The notes under the pieces are model-generated. The model was not told where the DNA came from and ran no database searches. It was given only the letters and a program-made list of their open reading frames with translations. A DNA stretch of 64,000 nt from Lampris incognitus (Eukaryota; Chordata; Actinopteri; Lampriformes; Lampridae): NCBI RefSeq assembly GCF_029633865.1, contig NC_079219.1, positions 16,575,810 through 16,639,809 on the forward strand, written 5' to 3'. Below, in pieces: positions 1-12,479 of the stretch. Position 1 is the stretch's first letter; the number at the start of each line of letters is the position of its first letter. Both the position numbers and the translations under genes were made by a program.

Positions 1-579
1 TGCAAAAAAAGTTTTTTTTTCTGCAAGAAAATAAATTGATAACTGTATTACTGCAAAGCTGACAAGCTGACAAGCCAGTAACTGTTTGACCTTAAATACT
101 TGTTGGGCTCAAACTTTGAATTCAGTCAAAGTTGTGAATGGTCATTGTTTGCCAAAAACTTATTTGCAGTCTCTATAAAAAAAAAATAACAGAAACGTTA
201 CTCTGTCTGTATTGGAAACAGCTGGGTCACCCTCACAGATAGGAGAAGAGAAAAAAAATTTACAGAGGAGGAAAACCAGATCTGGCCAGAGTAAAGCAGG
301 AGAGACAAGTTGGAACGAGCATTGAATTACCAAAACATAGCATTTCTACCCCGTGGGTGGTCTAAGGATGGTCCAAGGTTACTGAGAGGTCACGAGCAGG
401 TTATTCAGACACTAGCTGGATGTTGTATGAAAGTTAGGTTACAATTTCATTTTTTCCACATAATGTTTTTTTCCACATACTCTCCATACTATCATTTTCG
501 GGCTATATTGAATCATCTTAATACTAAAGGCCATCTATTTTGATGCCGTCCTATCTACAGTGAAGCGTAGACGTCACGT

Positions 580-955
580 GCATGGGTGAAACTTTTTTGG
601 GGGGGAGGGGGGATTTTCCCCCTTTTTCTCCCCAATTGTATCTCGCCAATTACCCACTCTTCCGGGCTGTCCTGGTCGCTGCTCCACCCCCTCTGCCGAT
701 CTGGGCAGGGCTGCAGACTACCACATGCCTCCTCCAATACATGTGGAGTCGTCAGCCGCTTCTTTTCACCTGACAGTGAGGAGTTTCACCAGGGGGATGT
801 AGCACGTGGGAGGATCACGCTATTCCCCCCAGTTCTCCCTTCCCCCTGAACAGTCACCCCGACCGACCAGAGGAGGATTCGAACCGGCGATCCCCGTGTT
901 GGAAGGCAGTGGAATAGACCGCTACACTACCCAGACGTTCGCATGGGTGAAACTT
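580..955 (-). mobile_element. SINE-2 copy with 15-bp target duplication
   Basis: The tRNA-like head is at the right end on the minus strand, with an A-box-like GTAGTGTAGCGGTC and B box GGTTCGAATCC. The body ends in a G/C-rich homopolymer tail. The flanking direct repeat GCATGGGTGAAACTT occurs at 580-594 and again at 941-955, which fixes the insertion boundaries. Internally deleted compared with the 20.1-kb and 34.5-kb copies. Confidence 0.7.
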
Positions 956-1590
956 GACGTATAGAAGCCATTTGTCAGCTCTCAATTAAAGGTCCTCATT
1001 ACCAAATTCAGCTTCAGTATCTTCTATCCAGCTTTCAATGTACACACAAGACAAGATGAGCAACAACGCCCCCATGATAAATTTATTTCCCCCCCTCCCA
1101 CTGAGCTTCACTTTAAAATCATGTCGTCGGAATGTAGATTGTCATTATGATGAAACTTCCAATAAGTTTAAGTATTTCATTATAAATGTATTACGATTGC
1201 TACTTATTACAAACGACTTGTATCTAATCCCTAAAGCTCTTAAACACAAAGCATGTGGGGGGGGGGGCATTTCCCTTACGGTGTTTCCCCCTCACCTACC
1301 TTACAGGTTTAGAAATACACAGACACATTTCCCCCCTTACACTTTTTATATACGTAACTGCACAACTGTGTATTAAAAATCAAATAAGAAAACATGCAAG
1401 ATCGTGTTTTATCAGGTAAAAGAAAATTGAATTTACACTGAATGCACCACCCCCTCCCCCACTGCCACCACCTGGTAAGAAATGAATGAACATGAGAGGA
1501 AAAATGTTGGGCAACACGGCTTCAATGAGAGAACATACTGACACCAGGAGAGATTACTGTGAGAGATAATCTGCAAGTGGTGAAGATATA

Positions 1591-1810
1591 TGTCCCCACT
1601 AGGATAGAAAAACCTGAAACACCCTACCCTGTAGGGACTTTTTATGTGTCCCCATGAAGAAAAGAGTCTATTTTAGGGTTGGGCCTTAGTTTTAGAGTTA
1701 GGGTTAGGATAAGGTTAAGGTTAGGCATGTAGTTATCATGGTTAAGGTAAGGATGGGGAGTAGAGAGTGAATGTAGTCAAATAAGGGTCCCCACAAGTAT
1801 AGGGGGACAT
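1591..1810. repeat. GTCCCCAC repeat with TTAGGG-like stretch
   Basis: Inexact inverted and direct GTCCCCA(C) motifs flank a run of GTTAGGG/GGTTAAGG variants (1676-1730), which resemble degenerate telomere-like repeats but are too irregular to be telomeric. A (TG)n microsatellite follows. Spacer upstream of FXYD gene 1. Confidence 0.4.

Positions 1811-1811
<1 letters not shown>

Positions 1812-1879
<68 letters not shown>
1812..1879. repeat. (TG)n microsatellite
   Basis: Pure TG run of about 68 bp. Confidence 0.95.
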
Positions 1880-1882
<3 letters not shown>

Positions 1883-2024
1883 ATTCCTCAATGAGATTTC
1901 TTCTGAACAGGTTGGACAGTCAAACTAAATTGGTCTCTCTCTCCCTATTTCTCTCATCCTCTCTATCTGCCCCCCCACACTACCAATCAACTAATCTACC
2001 ATTTCAACTTCTCCCCCCCTCTTG

Positions 2025-2195
<171 letters not shown>

Positions 2196-5100
2196 GTAAA
2201 TAAAAGAGAGAGCAGATCTTTTAGGAATAGTGATAATCTGTATATGTGTGTTTTTATACTCATCAATACCCATTATACTCATATAATTCCAACAGTTTCA
2301 ATATCATAGCCGTGGTTTCGTTTAATCCAAGAAACATTTTCTGCAAATCTGAGATATGGCATTTCGGAAAGACACACACACGGTGCATAAAATAGCCTGA
2401 AGAAGCAATAGTTTTGTGAAAAAGGGCAGTACTGGTCCCTTGAAACCCCTTATTGATGGCCTCCAAGTGGCCGGAACTTTTTTCTCTCCTTTTTTATGCT
2501 TATCCAAAAGTTTAGGAATAAGAAAGTTAATTTGCTGTATAGTTTTACTTGCTAGAGAAAAGACACATTAACGTTACTTTTATTTGACATGTACTACTGT
2601 TTCTAATGAGTATCAGTATCAGTTTATGGCACATAAAAAAATGGCAAACTTTCTGTATTTGATAGGCCCTGAGCAGCCCATTTGAAAATGCATCATAGCA
2701 ATGTTTGACCTTGATCTGGTACTGGCGTCTTACGAAAGCGTATATCTGTAGTTTGGTCCCTGTTATCTACTTTAACTGGCTGCGGATGATTAGTCCAGCA
2801 TGCAGAAAGTTTTCAAAAAGTTTTCTCAGAAATTTTTTTTGCTTAACCTGGGGTTCAGCAAAAACTTAATTTTTAGCCTATACTGTTGTCAATCAGCTCT
2901 TATGAGTCCTGAGAAACATCTTGTTTGATGATAAAACTTACATGCAGAATACTGATGAAGGGCTGAAAATAACCTGCTGTCTTGATAAATAACATGTTTT
3001 ACTTGTCTCCCTGTCTTTCAGTTCTCTTTGCCCTTTTTGTGGAAACTGAAGCAAGTAAGAGCAAAACTGTCAATCAAATCTAATAGGTTTCCTGTGAAAC
3101 CGGTCTGTCAAGACACAGGGCGGGAATTCACTTTCATCAGTACTTTATTTGGTTTCCATCAGCAGTCTTAGCCATAGAGACAACAGAGTTAAGTTGGCAA
3201 TTAGCTAAAGTGGATTCTTGCAGGTCTTTACAGGTCAGACGTGTTACTTGTTGATGATTAAACATTACAAACATTGCAAAAGGCAAATTGTATCCGATGT
3301 TGAAAAGACTAATTTTAGCTCTACCTTTAGCTCTCATGCCTCACATCTTAGCAACATGGAAGATGTAACTGATATATCTGTCACTAACTCTTTACCTTTC
3401 TCTCCCCTATCCATTTCCACACAACACCTTCTATCACTTTACCACCCCCACCCAACCAACCCCAACCCCATTTCTAACCCCCATCCCCTTAATCCACAAT
3501 TGCAATCCTGCCGTTTGGTCTGCAGATCCATTCGTTTACAGTGAGTACAATATTTCAATGGCTAATTCCCACCATGATAAGCAGTCAATGTTTATTTTAT
3601 AACAGAGTACCCAACCGCTACTGTTTTCCTCTGTTTATTTGCAAATATAAAAACCCATCATTCAAAGAAAAAAAATCTGATTCATTTGTGACTTCACAAT
3701 AGCTTTCCAAAACCAGATGATTAAACAGAAGGATGGCTTTCGTCTGGGTCACTGTGATTCTGTTTCATGACGCTAACATTGCACAAGGATGAATATTCAT
3801 TTATATTAACTGTTTCTGTCCAACCCAGTCGCCAGAATAAAATGTTTGCATTTTAAATGGATACGTTAAAAATCTCGACGTTTCTAAACCAAAAATACAT
3901 TTCATATCAACTTTTCAACTTGTAACCAATGCTGGTGGAGCCTGCATCCACGTCACGTGACTGTCAAGTTTCTGTCAGCTTAAATAAAAAATGGCTGACA
4001 CCCCCCCCCAAAAAAAACTTTTATTTACAACAAACAGGTATACAATTGTCATACAGAGGAAAAAAAAGCAACAAAAAAATTTTTTTTTTAAATTGTTCAG
4101 ACCAGGGGAGTTTAAAGTCCACTCATTTTAAGTCCTCTCAGAATTCAAATAAAATGTACTTCTTTAAAATATCGCAAGTCTTTATAGCTTTTTTGTTTTT
4201 CACATTTTCAATTAAGGTGCCATACTGCTGGTGTTCAACAATAAATCGATGAAAGCAGGGTTTGGAGTCAGACCATTTAGATATGTGGATGTGGAATTTA
4301 CCAAGAATAATCAAAAGCTGAATTATATAGGTAATATTGCTGTCCATCTCATAAAACACAAAATATAACATTACACCAAATACCTTAATCTGTACATTAG
4401 TACCCATTTTTCCTTTTATAAAGTCTTGCATATCAATCCAAGATAACTTTGAATGGGCACAGTGAAAAAACAAATGAAATATAGTTTCTCTATCTGAATT
4501 ACAAAAAACACACGTATATTCCATATTTAGCTTAAAGCTTACCAAGACTTCGTTAGCAGGGTAAATTCGATGTAAGAGCTTGAAGGATACTTCTTTCACT
4601 TTGTTATTATTACCATAATTGTTTAGATTACAACAAGCTTTTTCCACTGTAAATCCCTCATGATAGAAGACCAAAAGAATCTTGCTGCAGGAGGTGTAAC
4701 ACAGTCCAAAGCGTTTCTGATGTGTCTGTTACTGCATGTTTTATTGCGAATATCAATATCACCAGTAAAGATTTGCCTAAAGATAATAATGTTCATTTCT
4801 GTAAGGTTACAACTCTTTAAAAGCTGAAGAGAACCCATGGGAATTGCATCAAAAATAATAGCATATTCTTTGGGTGTGATTGGTATCTTACATTTTTGAA
4901 GAAATTCTGAATATGACAGTAACTCACCATTTCTATTTATCAGTTGACCAAGTAAAATTTCATTGTCATACCATGAACGATAAAACAGGGATTTATTTTT
5001 GTATAAAATATCCTTATTATTCCAGATAAAGTATCTATGAGGACTGAACTTGTTTGTATACCAATACCCACGCTAAAAGTGCTTGTCTATGGAAGTTAGC

Positions 5101-5711
5101 TAACTTAATTGGGATTTTGTCAAAAGAAAAAGTGAATTTCAACAAAAAAAAAATACAATGCCACCAGTACAATTAAATAAATATGCGGGGGGAAAGCATA
5201 CCAGATACTGTTGGGATTCTTTAAAAACTCCACAAGCTATTTAATCTTAAAAGTATTATTTAATAAATTAAAATCCAAGACTTCAGGACCACCTTGTACT
5301 ACCTCTGATAACTTCTTTTTTAAGATAATGTTTTTTTTTCCTCCAAATTAAATCATGTATCGTCTTATCCAATTCCTTAGTAACATTTGTTGGGACACTG
5401 AGTGACAATGATACATATACTGATCTAGAGGGTCCTTCTGTTTTGGATAACAGAACCCTACTAAATATGGAAATATCTCTCATTAACCACGAATTCAATT
5501 TCAATTTTGTTTTTTCAACAATCGGATAAAACTCTAATTTAGATCGTTGTTCCAAATTCTTACAAATAACAATACCTAAGTAAGTCACCTTTTCTTTAAT
5601 TGGGATCCCATAACAATCTGACAGAACACAAGGTTTAATTGGGAATAAGATCGATTTATCGAAGTTCATCTTTAAACCTGAAACATTAGTTAACTTATTT
5701 ATACAAGTATC

Positions 5712-5868
5712 TGAAGGAGTTGAATCAAGTGCAACTGGACTTGGTATATATCCGTGAAGACGTTTTGCCTCTCATCCAAGAGGCTTCCTCAGTTCGCGCC
5801 TTTCTGACTAGACCAAGCCAGTCTTATTTATACAAGCCACTGCTTTTGAAACCTGACTTTGGTCTTTC
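5712..5868 (-). mobile_element. Penelope-type terminal repeat fragment inserted in L1 ORF2
   Basis: This 155-bp block interrupts L1 ORF2 and is about 90% alike to the palindrome arm at 36.3 kb (shared GTGCAACTGGACTTGG, CCGTGAAGACG, CTCTCATCCAAGAGGCTTCC). On the minus strand the hammerhead-like core is decayed (CTGAGGA ... GCAAAAC). Confidence 0.6.
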
Positions 5869-6187
5869 AGAAAAATTGTGGTATCATCTACTAGTTGACA
5901 AAGTTTGAAATTCTTCCCCACTGCATTTATTCCTAGGAAGGGTGATTTTTTTAATATGTGTAGCCATTGTTTGACTAACTAACAAAAATAAAAATGGAGA
6001 TATTGGACAGCCTTGTCTAATGCCACGATGAACGTTAAATCTTTCTGATGTGCCATACATTAACCTCAAAGAGCTGGAACAGCCATTATATAGTGTGTGA
6101 ATTGCAATTTGAAAATATTTTCCAAAACCAAAGAAGGGAATGGCTTTAAAGATAAACTCATGTTCAATTGTATCAAAAGCCTTGTAG

Positions 6188-6375
6188 AAGTCAAGTCAAG
6201 TCAGTTTTATTTGTATAGCCCAATATCACAAATTACAAATTTGCCTCAATGGGCTTTTACAGCAACATAACGTCCCTTCCTCAGAAAAATAACTACTCTC
6301 AACAAAGCACATTTCTCTGATAAATGATAAAAGATATGAATGGAAGCGCTATATAAAATGTGACTTGATTGACTC
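6188..6375. repeat. Dispersed interspersed repeat in L1 ORF2
   Basis: Block beginning with TCAAGTCAAGTCAG and TTTTATTTGTATAGCCCAAT, a sequence common across fish genomes as an interspersed repeat. It ends near GCGCTATATAAAATGTGACTTG. The L1 coding sequence resumes after it. I could not assign it to a family. Confidence 0.5.
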
Positions 6376-7569
6376 GATTGATCAAATTCAAGTCAATAAA
6401 CAAAATAAAACTTTCATTAGGTATTAGATTATTATAATCTATCATATCCAGTATCAAAAAATATTATCACTATTACATATCTTTTGCATAAAACCGGATT
6501 GCTCTTCATCTATTATCTGATTTAATCCTTGTTTTAGTCTCTTAGCAAAAACTAAAGCACATAATTTACCATCATTGTTAAGTAGACCAATAGGGCTCCA
6601 ATTTTCAATGTGTAGTCTATCTTTGTTTGTCTTGGGAATTAATGTAATGACCCCTTGCTTTAACGTACTAAGAAACTCACCCTTTTGAATAGATTCTCTA
6701 AACATGGCTAGTAAGAAAGGTGCAAGTGTTGAGATGAAGGCTTTGTAAAATTCCCCTATCAGACCATCATTACCTGGGGATTAGTTATCTTTAAGACATT
6801 TAATACACGCAAAAATCTCTAGAGTCTTTATTTATTTTATTTGTCTCTATCGAAATATTGTCCAAGAAGAATTCAATATGAGTAGGTAGGTGCAAAGGCT
6901 GAAGAATATTTTTATCTATTTTTTATAAAATTGAGCTACATGTTGAGAAATTACTTTAGGATCATTAGTTATTGTGCCATTAACCATCAATTTACTTATT
7001 GCTGCAAATTCAGCATTTCTTTTTTCTAACCTAAAAATTGTTTGTATTTTCTCACCTTGTTCAAGCCATTTACGTCTTGATCTAATAAAGGCACCCCTAG
7101 TTTTCTCCTCATAAATATTGTCTAACTGGTTTTGTAGCAAATTCATATTCTGTACAGCTTAGCTCGTTAAATTGCCACACTTTTTCAGATCTAAAATTTC
7201 TTTGATTTCAATTTCTTTATCTCTTTTTAATTTTGCAAATAATTTGCCTTTCTTAACAGCAACCTTTTGAATTTCATATTTCATTAATTCCCAAAAATAT
7301 CCATAAGTACCTATAACACAGGCTTGATTCCAATACTTATCAATAATATTGTTAATTTCCAATTTAAGGTCTTAATTTTTCAGTACAGAGTTATTAAGTT
7401 TCCAATAGCCTGTACCATATTTCTGTGTATAAGTATTCTTTAGATCAAGTTTAATGAGGATCCCTTTATGGTCTGTTAAAATAGCCGGTTCTATCAAAAC
7501 AGCTATAACCATACTAACAAGGTAATTGGAAATGAGCCAGAAATCAATACGTGATTGTAATGAGAAATT

Positions 7570-7705
7570 CGTATAACACCCATTCATCCATTCCATCCAT
7601 TACCCAAACCGCTTATCCTGTTCTCATGGTTGCGGTGATGCTGGAGCCTATCCCAGCAGTCATTGGGCGGCAGGCCATCACAGGGCCAATCTTATTACAC
7701 CGTGT
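7570..7705 (-). repeat. SINE-1 3'-end fragment
   Basis: CATCCATTACCCAAACCGCTTATCCTG-type sequence through GGGCGGCAGGCCATCACAGGGCC. It is the 3' half of the tRNA-derived SINE seen complete at 34.13-34.50 and 45.48-45.93 kb, here inserted in the L1 endonuclease region. Confidence 0.6.
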
Positions 7706-8034
7706 ATACATTTTTTTTAGGGTTTTCCTTTCTCCAAATATCTATGCGAGCCATTCTTAAACATGTATGCTAGAATTCGCAGTCAGTGGTCGCATTCTTT
7801 GGAGGTCATCGATCTATATTTTCATCAAAAACACTATTAAAATCACCTCCCCGTATTACTTTGGCCATGGGGTAAATCGAATAGAGATGACAGACTTTTG
7901 ACTCAATATATTGAAACAATGCTGAATTACTAAACTTATTGTTGGTGGCATAAAATAATCAAAATAAATTGCCTGTGATTTATATCAACAACTAAAATAA
8001 TCCATCTCGCAGACATGTCCTTTTCACTGTGCAA

Positions 8035-8130
8035 TATCCATTCATCCATTATCTTTAACCACTTATCTTGCTCTCAAGGTAGCGGGGATGCTAGAGCCTA
8101 TTCCAGCAGTCTTTGAGCGGCAGGCGGGGG
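8035..8130 (-). repeat. SINE-1 3'-end fragment
   Basis: A second, shorter and more decayed copy of the same SINE 3' end (CATTCATCCATTATC ... GGGGATGCTAGAGCCTATTCC ... GAGCGGCAGGCGG), also inside the L1 endonuclease region. Confidence 0.55.
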
Positions 8131-8550
8131 CATCTGACCTCTAAATGTATCCCGTAAAATGGTGACCCCTGCTGAACTATTACTGCCATTGGAAAACTAC
8201 GTCTCACTACCGCACTGATCTTTCCAAAACGATTCATCTGTTGTACATGCATGGGTTTCCTGCAGAAAATGAAAATCAGCACTATTATCTTTGCAATATA
8301 AAAAAGAGCTTAAGTAGGTTTCGTATACCCCTGACATTTATAGAAAAACAGAAAGACACATCAAAACAAAGAAAAGGGAAAAATGACTTGTATAGACTGA
8401 ACTTAACCTTTGAATCCTCTCATACTGAACGTGTAGAATTAACAGTTGCACAACATATGCGAAATTATATTCACAGCTGTAACTTTTGAGGTTTCAACGA
8501 TTTTTGAATAGCGATAAACAACCTAAACTTCAGTCAAACCTTATCATAAC

Positions 8551-8744
8551 CAGAGGTGGACACCCCGCCTTCGGAAAGTAAAAGTCCTACCATGTATTGT
8601 TCTAGCCATTCACTTAACAAGGTGATTTCATGGTAATTACCTGGCTGAAGAGTTGTGTTAATTAAATTCAGCTGGTGTAGTGCATGGGTGGAACAAATAC
8701 GTGTCAGGACTTTTACTTTCTGAAGCCGGGTTGTCCACCTCTCA
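8551..8744. mobile_element. hAT-type MITE (194 bp)
   Basis: The termini are inverted repeats: CAGAGGTGGACACCCCGCCT on the left; the right end reads AGGACTTTTACTTTCTGAAG then CCGGGTTGTCCACCTCTC. Flanks ATCATAAC (8543-8550) and ATCACAAC (8745-8752) are an 8-bp target duplication with one mismatch, the size expected for hAT transposons. No coding capacity; it needs a transposase from elsewhere. Confidence 0.7.
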
Positions 8745-8829
8745 TCACAACCTTAGCGACGGTTCTTCACCATCAATTTATCAACTTCCGTGTCAACAAT
8801 ACTGAGATCATGTTAGTTTTCGTTTAGCT

Positions 8830-9661
8830 TTACTTTCCATCAGGACTCACTTCTTTACCCTCAATAAACGCCCTGACTCCTCTGAAGTAGGCAGTCTTGC
8901 CCTCCTTTCTTGCCTTCTCCACCGCTGGCCACAGACGACTCCTTGCTGCTCTGTCACTGGTGGCGAGATCCTCCTTGAAGCTGTATCCATGACTTTTCAG
9001 AAGGACGCTTTGCTTGGCATGCTTCCATGTAAGATCCCTCGCTGCTCTCGACACAAATCTCTCGGGAGTGGTCTCACGTTTCTTTCTTCCCTGGTTTTAA
9101 GTCGACCAAGACGGTGTGCTATGTCAACCGCTGCTGCCACCGCATTCTTCACCGCCTCTGGAATCACTGGACAGCAGATTTCTCTGACTCTGGCTTTTAC
9201 ATTTTCAGCTACACCACACAGGCGTAGACAACATCTTCGGCTGTATCGCTCTTGCTCTTGATTCCAGTTCTGCCATCTTTTTCTTTAAAGCCACATTTTC
9301 TATTTTCAGCATATCGCTTTCCTTCCTTAATTCCATGACATCTCTGTGAATTAAGAGCCTCACTCACGTTCTCAGTTTCAGCTGAGTTCTTCTTGATCAT
9401 CCCTTCGAGTTGATCTCCTCTTTCATTGATTTTCCACGAGAGGACTTGTACGACGTTATTTTGAACTTCAATCGGGGTTGGTTTGGCAGTTGACGGAGCA
9501 TTCCTCAATTTTTTGGCGGCTTGGCTTTTATTTGGGGTGTTTGGGGTGGATTCCCATTTCCCTCCGGTTATGGCTTTACAGGCATAAGAGTGAGTTTGAC
9601 TAATTCTTCTCTTTCGTTTAGCGAGATCTACGCCCACACCTTCCACCTTCCACACTGACAA
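8830..9661 (-). pseudogene. L1 ORF1 (RNA-binding protein) remnant
   Basis: Two frame segments. The upstream one (9661-9209) is charged and contains a likely coiled-coil stretch with Q-L-E-G-M-I-K-K. The downstream one (9054-8830) matches the C-terminal domain of L1 ORF1p: a basic stretch, a D-L-A-T-S-D-R-A-A-R-S-R-L pattern, then L/P-x-V-E-K-A-R-K-E-G-K-x-A-Y-F-R-G and a final F-I-E-G-K-E-V. ORF1p coats LINE RNA and acts as a chaperone. A frame change near 9.2-9.05 kb makes it non-functional. Confidence 0.6.
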
Positions 9662-9889
9662 GTAAATCTTGGGTGGACATCTTAGCTGGCTTGGTTGAAT
9701 GTAGACAGACTTACTTTGGCAAGTCGAAAACTTGAATCACCGTCCAGTGGCGTGTAGGTATCAGCATGTCATTGAGATTAGTTCATTAGAAGAACGTAGA
9801 TCAGTCTTTTGCTGTGAAAATTGTTATTTAAAGTGTAGAATTTTGAGAGAATCGCCCTCGCCAAACTACCGCTGCAGAAAACACGTCTA

Positions 9890-10022
9890 GTTCAATTTTA
9901 TTATTATAACTGGTTATTTTCTTGCCCGGTGCGGGATTCGATACGGTGTGTACTGCACCACAAGGCGACATCACTAACCACTCGACTAAAGAGTCGGACC
10001 CGTTAGCTAGGGGCTAACGTGT
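9890..10022 (-). repeat. tRNA-derived SINE head fragment
   Basis: On the minus strand a tRNA-like stretch with an A-box-like TAGTCGAGTGGTTAG and a B-box-like ATCGAATCCC. The acceptor stem does not close, so it is a SINE or tRNA relic rather than a tRNA gene. An A/T-rich (TTTA)n run follows at 10.05 kb. Confidence 0.4.
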
Positions 10023-11936
10023 CTTATTAGTAGTTTACATTATTATTATTCATTTATTTATTTATTAATCACAGCGCCACCTCCACCGGAAGTCGGCTGA
10101 CATTCCTTTTATTCTTACTGAAAAACTACATATTTTAAGATAGTTTCGGCGTTACAATGCGATACGACCGCATTTCTAGCGAGAAAAGTGAATTTTATTT
10201 TCATAACTTTCGTTTAGTGATTGTATATGATGTTTTGTTTGTTAGTTATTATGAAGATTATTTCAGCTTTCGTCAGAAACTTGTTGGAATGCAACGTTTT
10301 CGACATTGGACGCAACCCCAAAACGCGTTTCCACGACATTAAATGCAAAATTTTGGGATAGTTTCATCATTAAAATGCGTTTTGACAAAATCTTATTCTG
10401 GCAACTGGGTTGTGCTGTCTGTGGAGGCAGCACACTTAATCTCCAACGTTTCTGTTTGCCAGACTATGATAGGCTAAGGATCGGAGGTCTGATCTGTGCC
10501 TGTTTCTTGGTCATTGGAGGAATTGGTGTTTTACTCTGTAAGTATGAAAACCACACAGGCCCATAGGCCCAAAACATCAGCATGGCCTTATATGTACAGA
10601 CTGCATACAATTAGGGTTTACAGCTTCCTTTAATTAAAGCCGATGGAGTGAAAGTGTTAATTGTGAGATAAAACAAAAAAAAAACAAAAAAAGTTTGTTG
10701 TTTAGACAAGGACCCTTGTCCCATTTTAAGGAATAGCTGACCACATTTTGTATTTCTTCCACTTAACATGCTGAATGTGACGTTCAATGACTCGTCAAAA
10801 TATAAAAACCACGCCAGTTGTATCGTCATTGGTGATGGAAACATTGGCTTAATGTACGGGAGATATGAAGCTGCGTGTTTAAGTGTGTATAACCAGGGTG
10901 TCATTCACTGATTTGTCTCAACAGATAACAGGTGTGGCCAGAGGAATAGGTAAGAATTTTACTTTCTAGCCCACTGAATATATTGCATGCGTTTATTTTC
11001 ATATTTACATAAGGATATACTACATGTTTGTGTGTTGTGTTGTGTTGTGTTGTGTTGTGTGCGTGCGTGCAGAAAAGTGCCATCGACCTAACGTTTCTCA
11101 TTTTTCTCCATTTTCTCTTCTCTCCTTCCCCTCTCGGTTTACCTTCCTCTCTTTCATCGTCAATGTTTTTTTTTGGTCTCTCTCCCCTTATTATTCCTCA
11201 TTCCTGCACCCCCCCCCCCCACATTCCCTATAACTCCCAACCACCGTTCTTTCACCCAACTTCCAACTATTAGAAAGGAGGAGGACAACAGTGAAATCTG
11301 ATATCACGGAAGAGCCGTTTAGTGTCCTCCAAACCGGTTCCTACCTGGGAGGGGAGAGGAGGAACAGTGGGGGGGAGACCTGAGGCTCAGACAATCACAC
11401 CTGTTACATGCCTGGACAAACAAGAACAAGATTTGCATCTGGGTAGTTATTTTTCTTGTTTAGAATGAAACCCTCTGCTTTGACATGCGTCTAAACAGCC
11501 CACAAAAGAGCATGTCTTCGGTGAGATGAGATAAATGAAGTGCGCCAAATAGCTTTCCATGTATTCAAAATCTACTTTGCCCGGATCTGCATTTTTACTG
11601 AACTATGATTAAGGACCATCTGTATTCATCAAATAGATTTATGAAACATTTAAAAAAAACTGGGTTGAATATTACATTTTAGTCAATGCTTTATGTACAA
11701 TGCTGCTTAGTTTTGTCATTTTATAGATATGGTAGTGTCATGATGTTGCATGCATTAACCACCAATGTAATGCAGTATAAAGAGCATGATTGATTATACA
11801 CACCAGCTTATTTCACACTATTTTAGGTTTTAGAAACTGTTATGCAGCCGTTCAACTGTCTTTGTGGTCAGCCATTTCAATTTTGAAACAATCTTTACTT
11901 AAGAACAATTTTTTTGTGTGTGTACGTCCAAATCCT

Positions 11937-11942
11937 AATAAA
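11937..11942 (+). terminator. Poly(A) signal candidate for FXYD gene 1
   Basis: AATAAA about 635 nt after the stop codon of FXYD gene 1, followed within 30-40 nt by a GT/T-rich stretch (GTGTTTTTTT). This is the right arrangement for the end of the 3' UTR. Confidence 0.4.
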
Positions 11943-12479
11943 TGTTATGATCATAAACATTGGAATTGTGTTTTTTTCCACAGGTACAGAGATGAACTGG
12001 ACATTTGACCAGTGCATGAAGTATAATTCACCTGCAGTTGTTCACGTTATGTAATGAAAAATGCAAGGTTAGGAGGCATTTCCTAATATCATCGTCCTTC
12101 TTGTACCAATGCAGATGTATGCTGATGAACACCATTGCTCTGTTTTGCAAGCCTATTCGTTCATAGCACATATTGAACCATCCAGGATCGCATTAATTCG
12201 TTAATCACTGAAACATTGTTCGAGTTCCGAGTTTTGATTGAAAATGTGTTTGCCAAAACTGGAGTCCACTTTCACCGAGTTAACATCCCACTGCACCGTA
12301 TCGCGTTAGGTGGTGGGAGCTCTGATCATTTTGTTGTTTTTGTTTCATCTGTGGAGGAGAGTAACTTATTGATCACTTCTAATGGATAATTAACCTTTCC
12401 ACGTTTGGTATATGGCTCAGCCCACATTGTAAAAAAAGAAAAAAAGACATCTTCGTCGTCGATAAACAAACTTTAAAAA

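Larger units (their letters stand above)
4138..8282 (-). pseudogene. L1 ORF2 (endonuclease / reverse transcriptase) remnant
   Basis: Broken ORF2. The endonuclease start near 8.28 kb includes F-L-Q-E-T-H read in a neighbouring frame. The endonuclease end near 7.4-7.6 kb has I-L-T-D-H-K-G, the S-D-H-type motif. RT segments follow: I-R-S-R-R-K-W-L-E-Q-G-E-K (7.1 kb), V-I-T-L-I-P-K then L-L-N-N-D-G-K-L (6.6 kb), G-I-R-Q-G-C-P-I-S-P-F-L-F (6.0 kb), and a thumb region (5.6-5.3 kb). The C-terminal zinc knuckle C-x2-C with H-L-F-F-H-C lies near 4.5 kb. The F-x-D-D region falls at the 5.71-5.87 kb insertion and is interrupted there. Not capable of coding a full protein. Confidence 0.75.
4010..9790 (-). 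mobile_element. L1-like LINE, degenerate two-ORF copy
   Basis: Pieces of an L1-type retrotransposon read in the right order on the minus strand: ORF1 at about 9.66-8.83 kb, endonuclease at about 8.28-7.37 kb, reverse transcriptase at about 7.15-5.28 kb and the Cys/His C-terminal region at about 4.67-4.14 kb. The 3' end near 4.01 kb carries AATAAA then an A-rich run (seen as TTTATT before a C/A run on the + strand). The ORFs are broken by stops and frameshifts, and by at least five later insertions. It sits in intron 3 of FXYD gene 1, antisense to it. Confidence 0.75.

Noticed and set aside
1678-1730. Interstitial telomere
   Set aside because: TTAGGG units are irregular and few; more likely a degenerate simple repeat. 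The same applies to 59.90-59.98 kb.
1812-1879. Long Cys/Val, Ser/Leu, Arg/Glu or Thr/His frames over microsatellites (also at 2.0, 13.5, 15.4, 18.7, 33.9, 43.0, 43.8, 48.6, 55.3 and 57.9 kb)
   Set aside because: They are dinucleotide repeats read in frame, not genes.
9916-10010. Functional tRNA gene
   Set aside because: A- and B-box-like sequences are present but the acceptor stem does not close; a SINE relic is likelier.
11984-12008. Extra last exon for FXYD gene 1 (acceptor TTTTTTTCCACAG at 11,983)
   Set aside because: The 11274-11301 exon already gives an in-phase stop, and the poly(A) signal at 11,937 lies upstream of this site.
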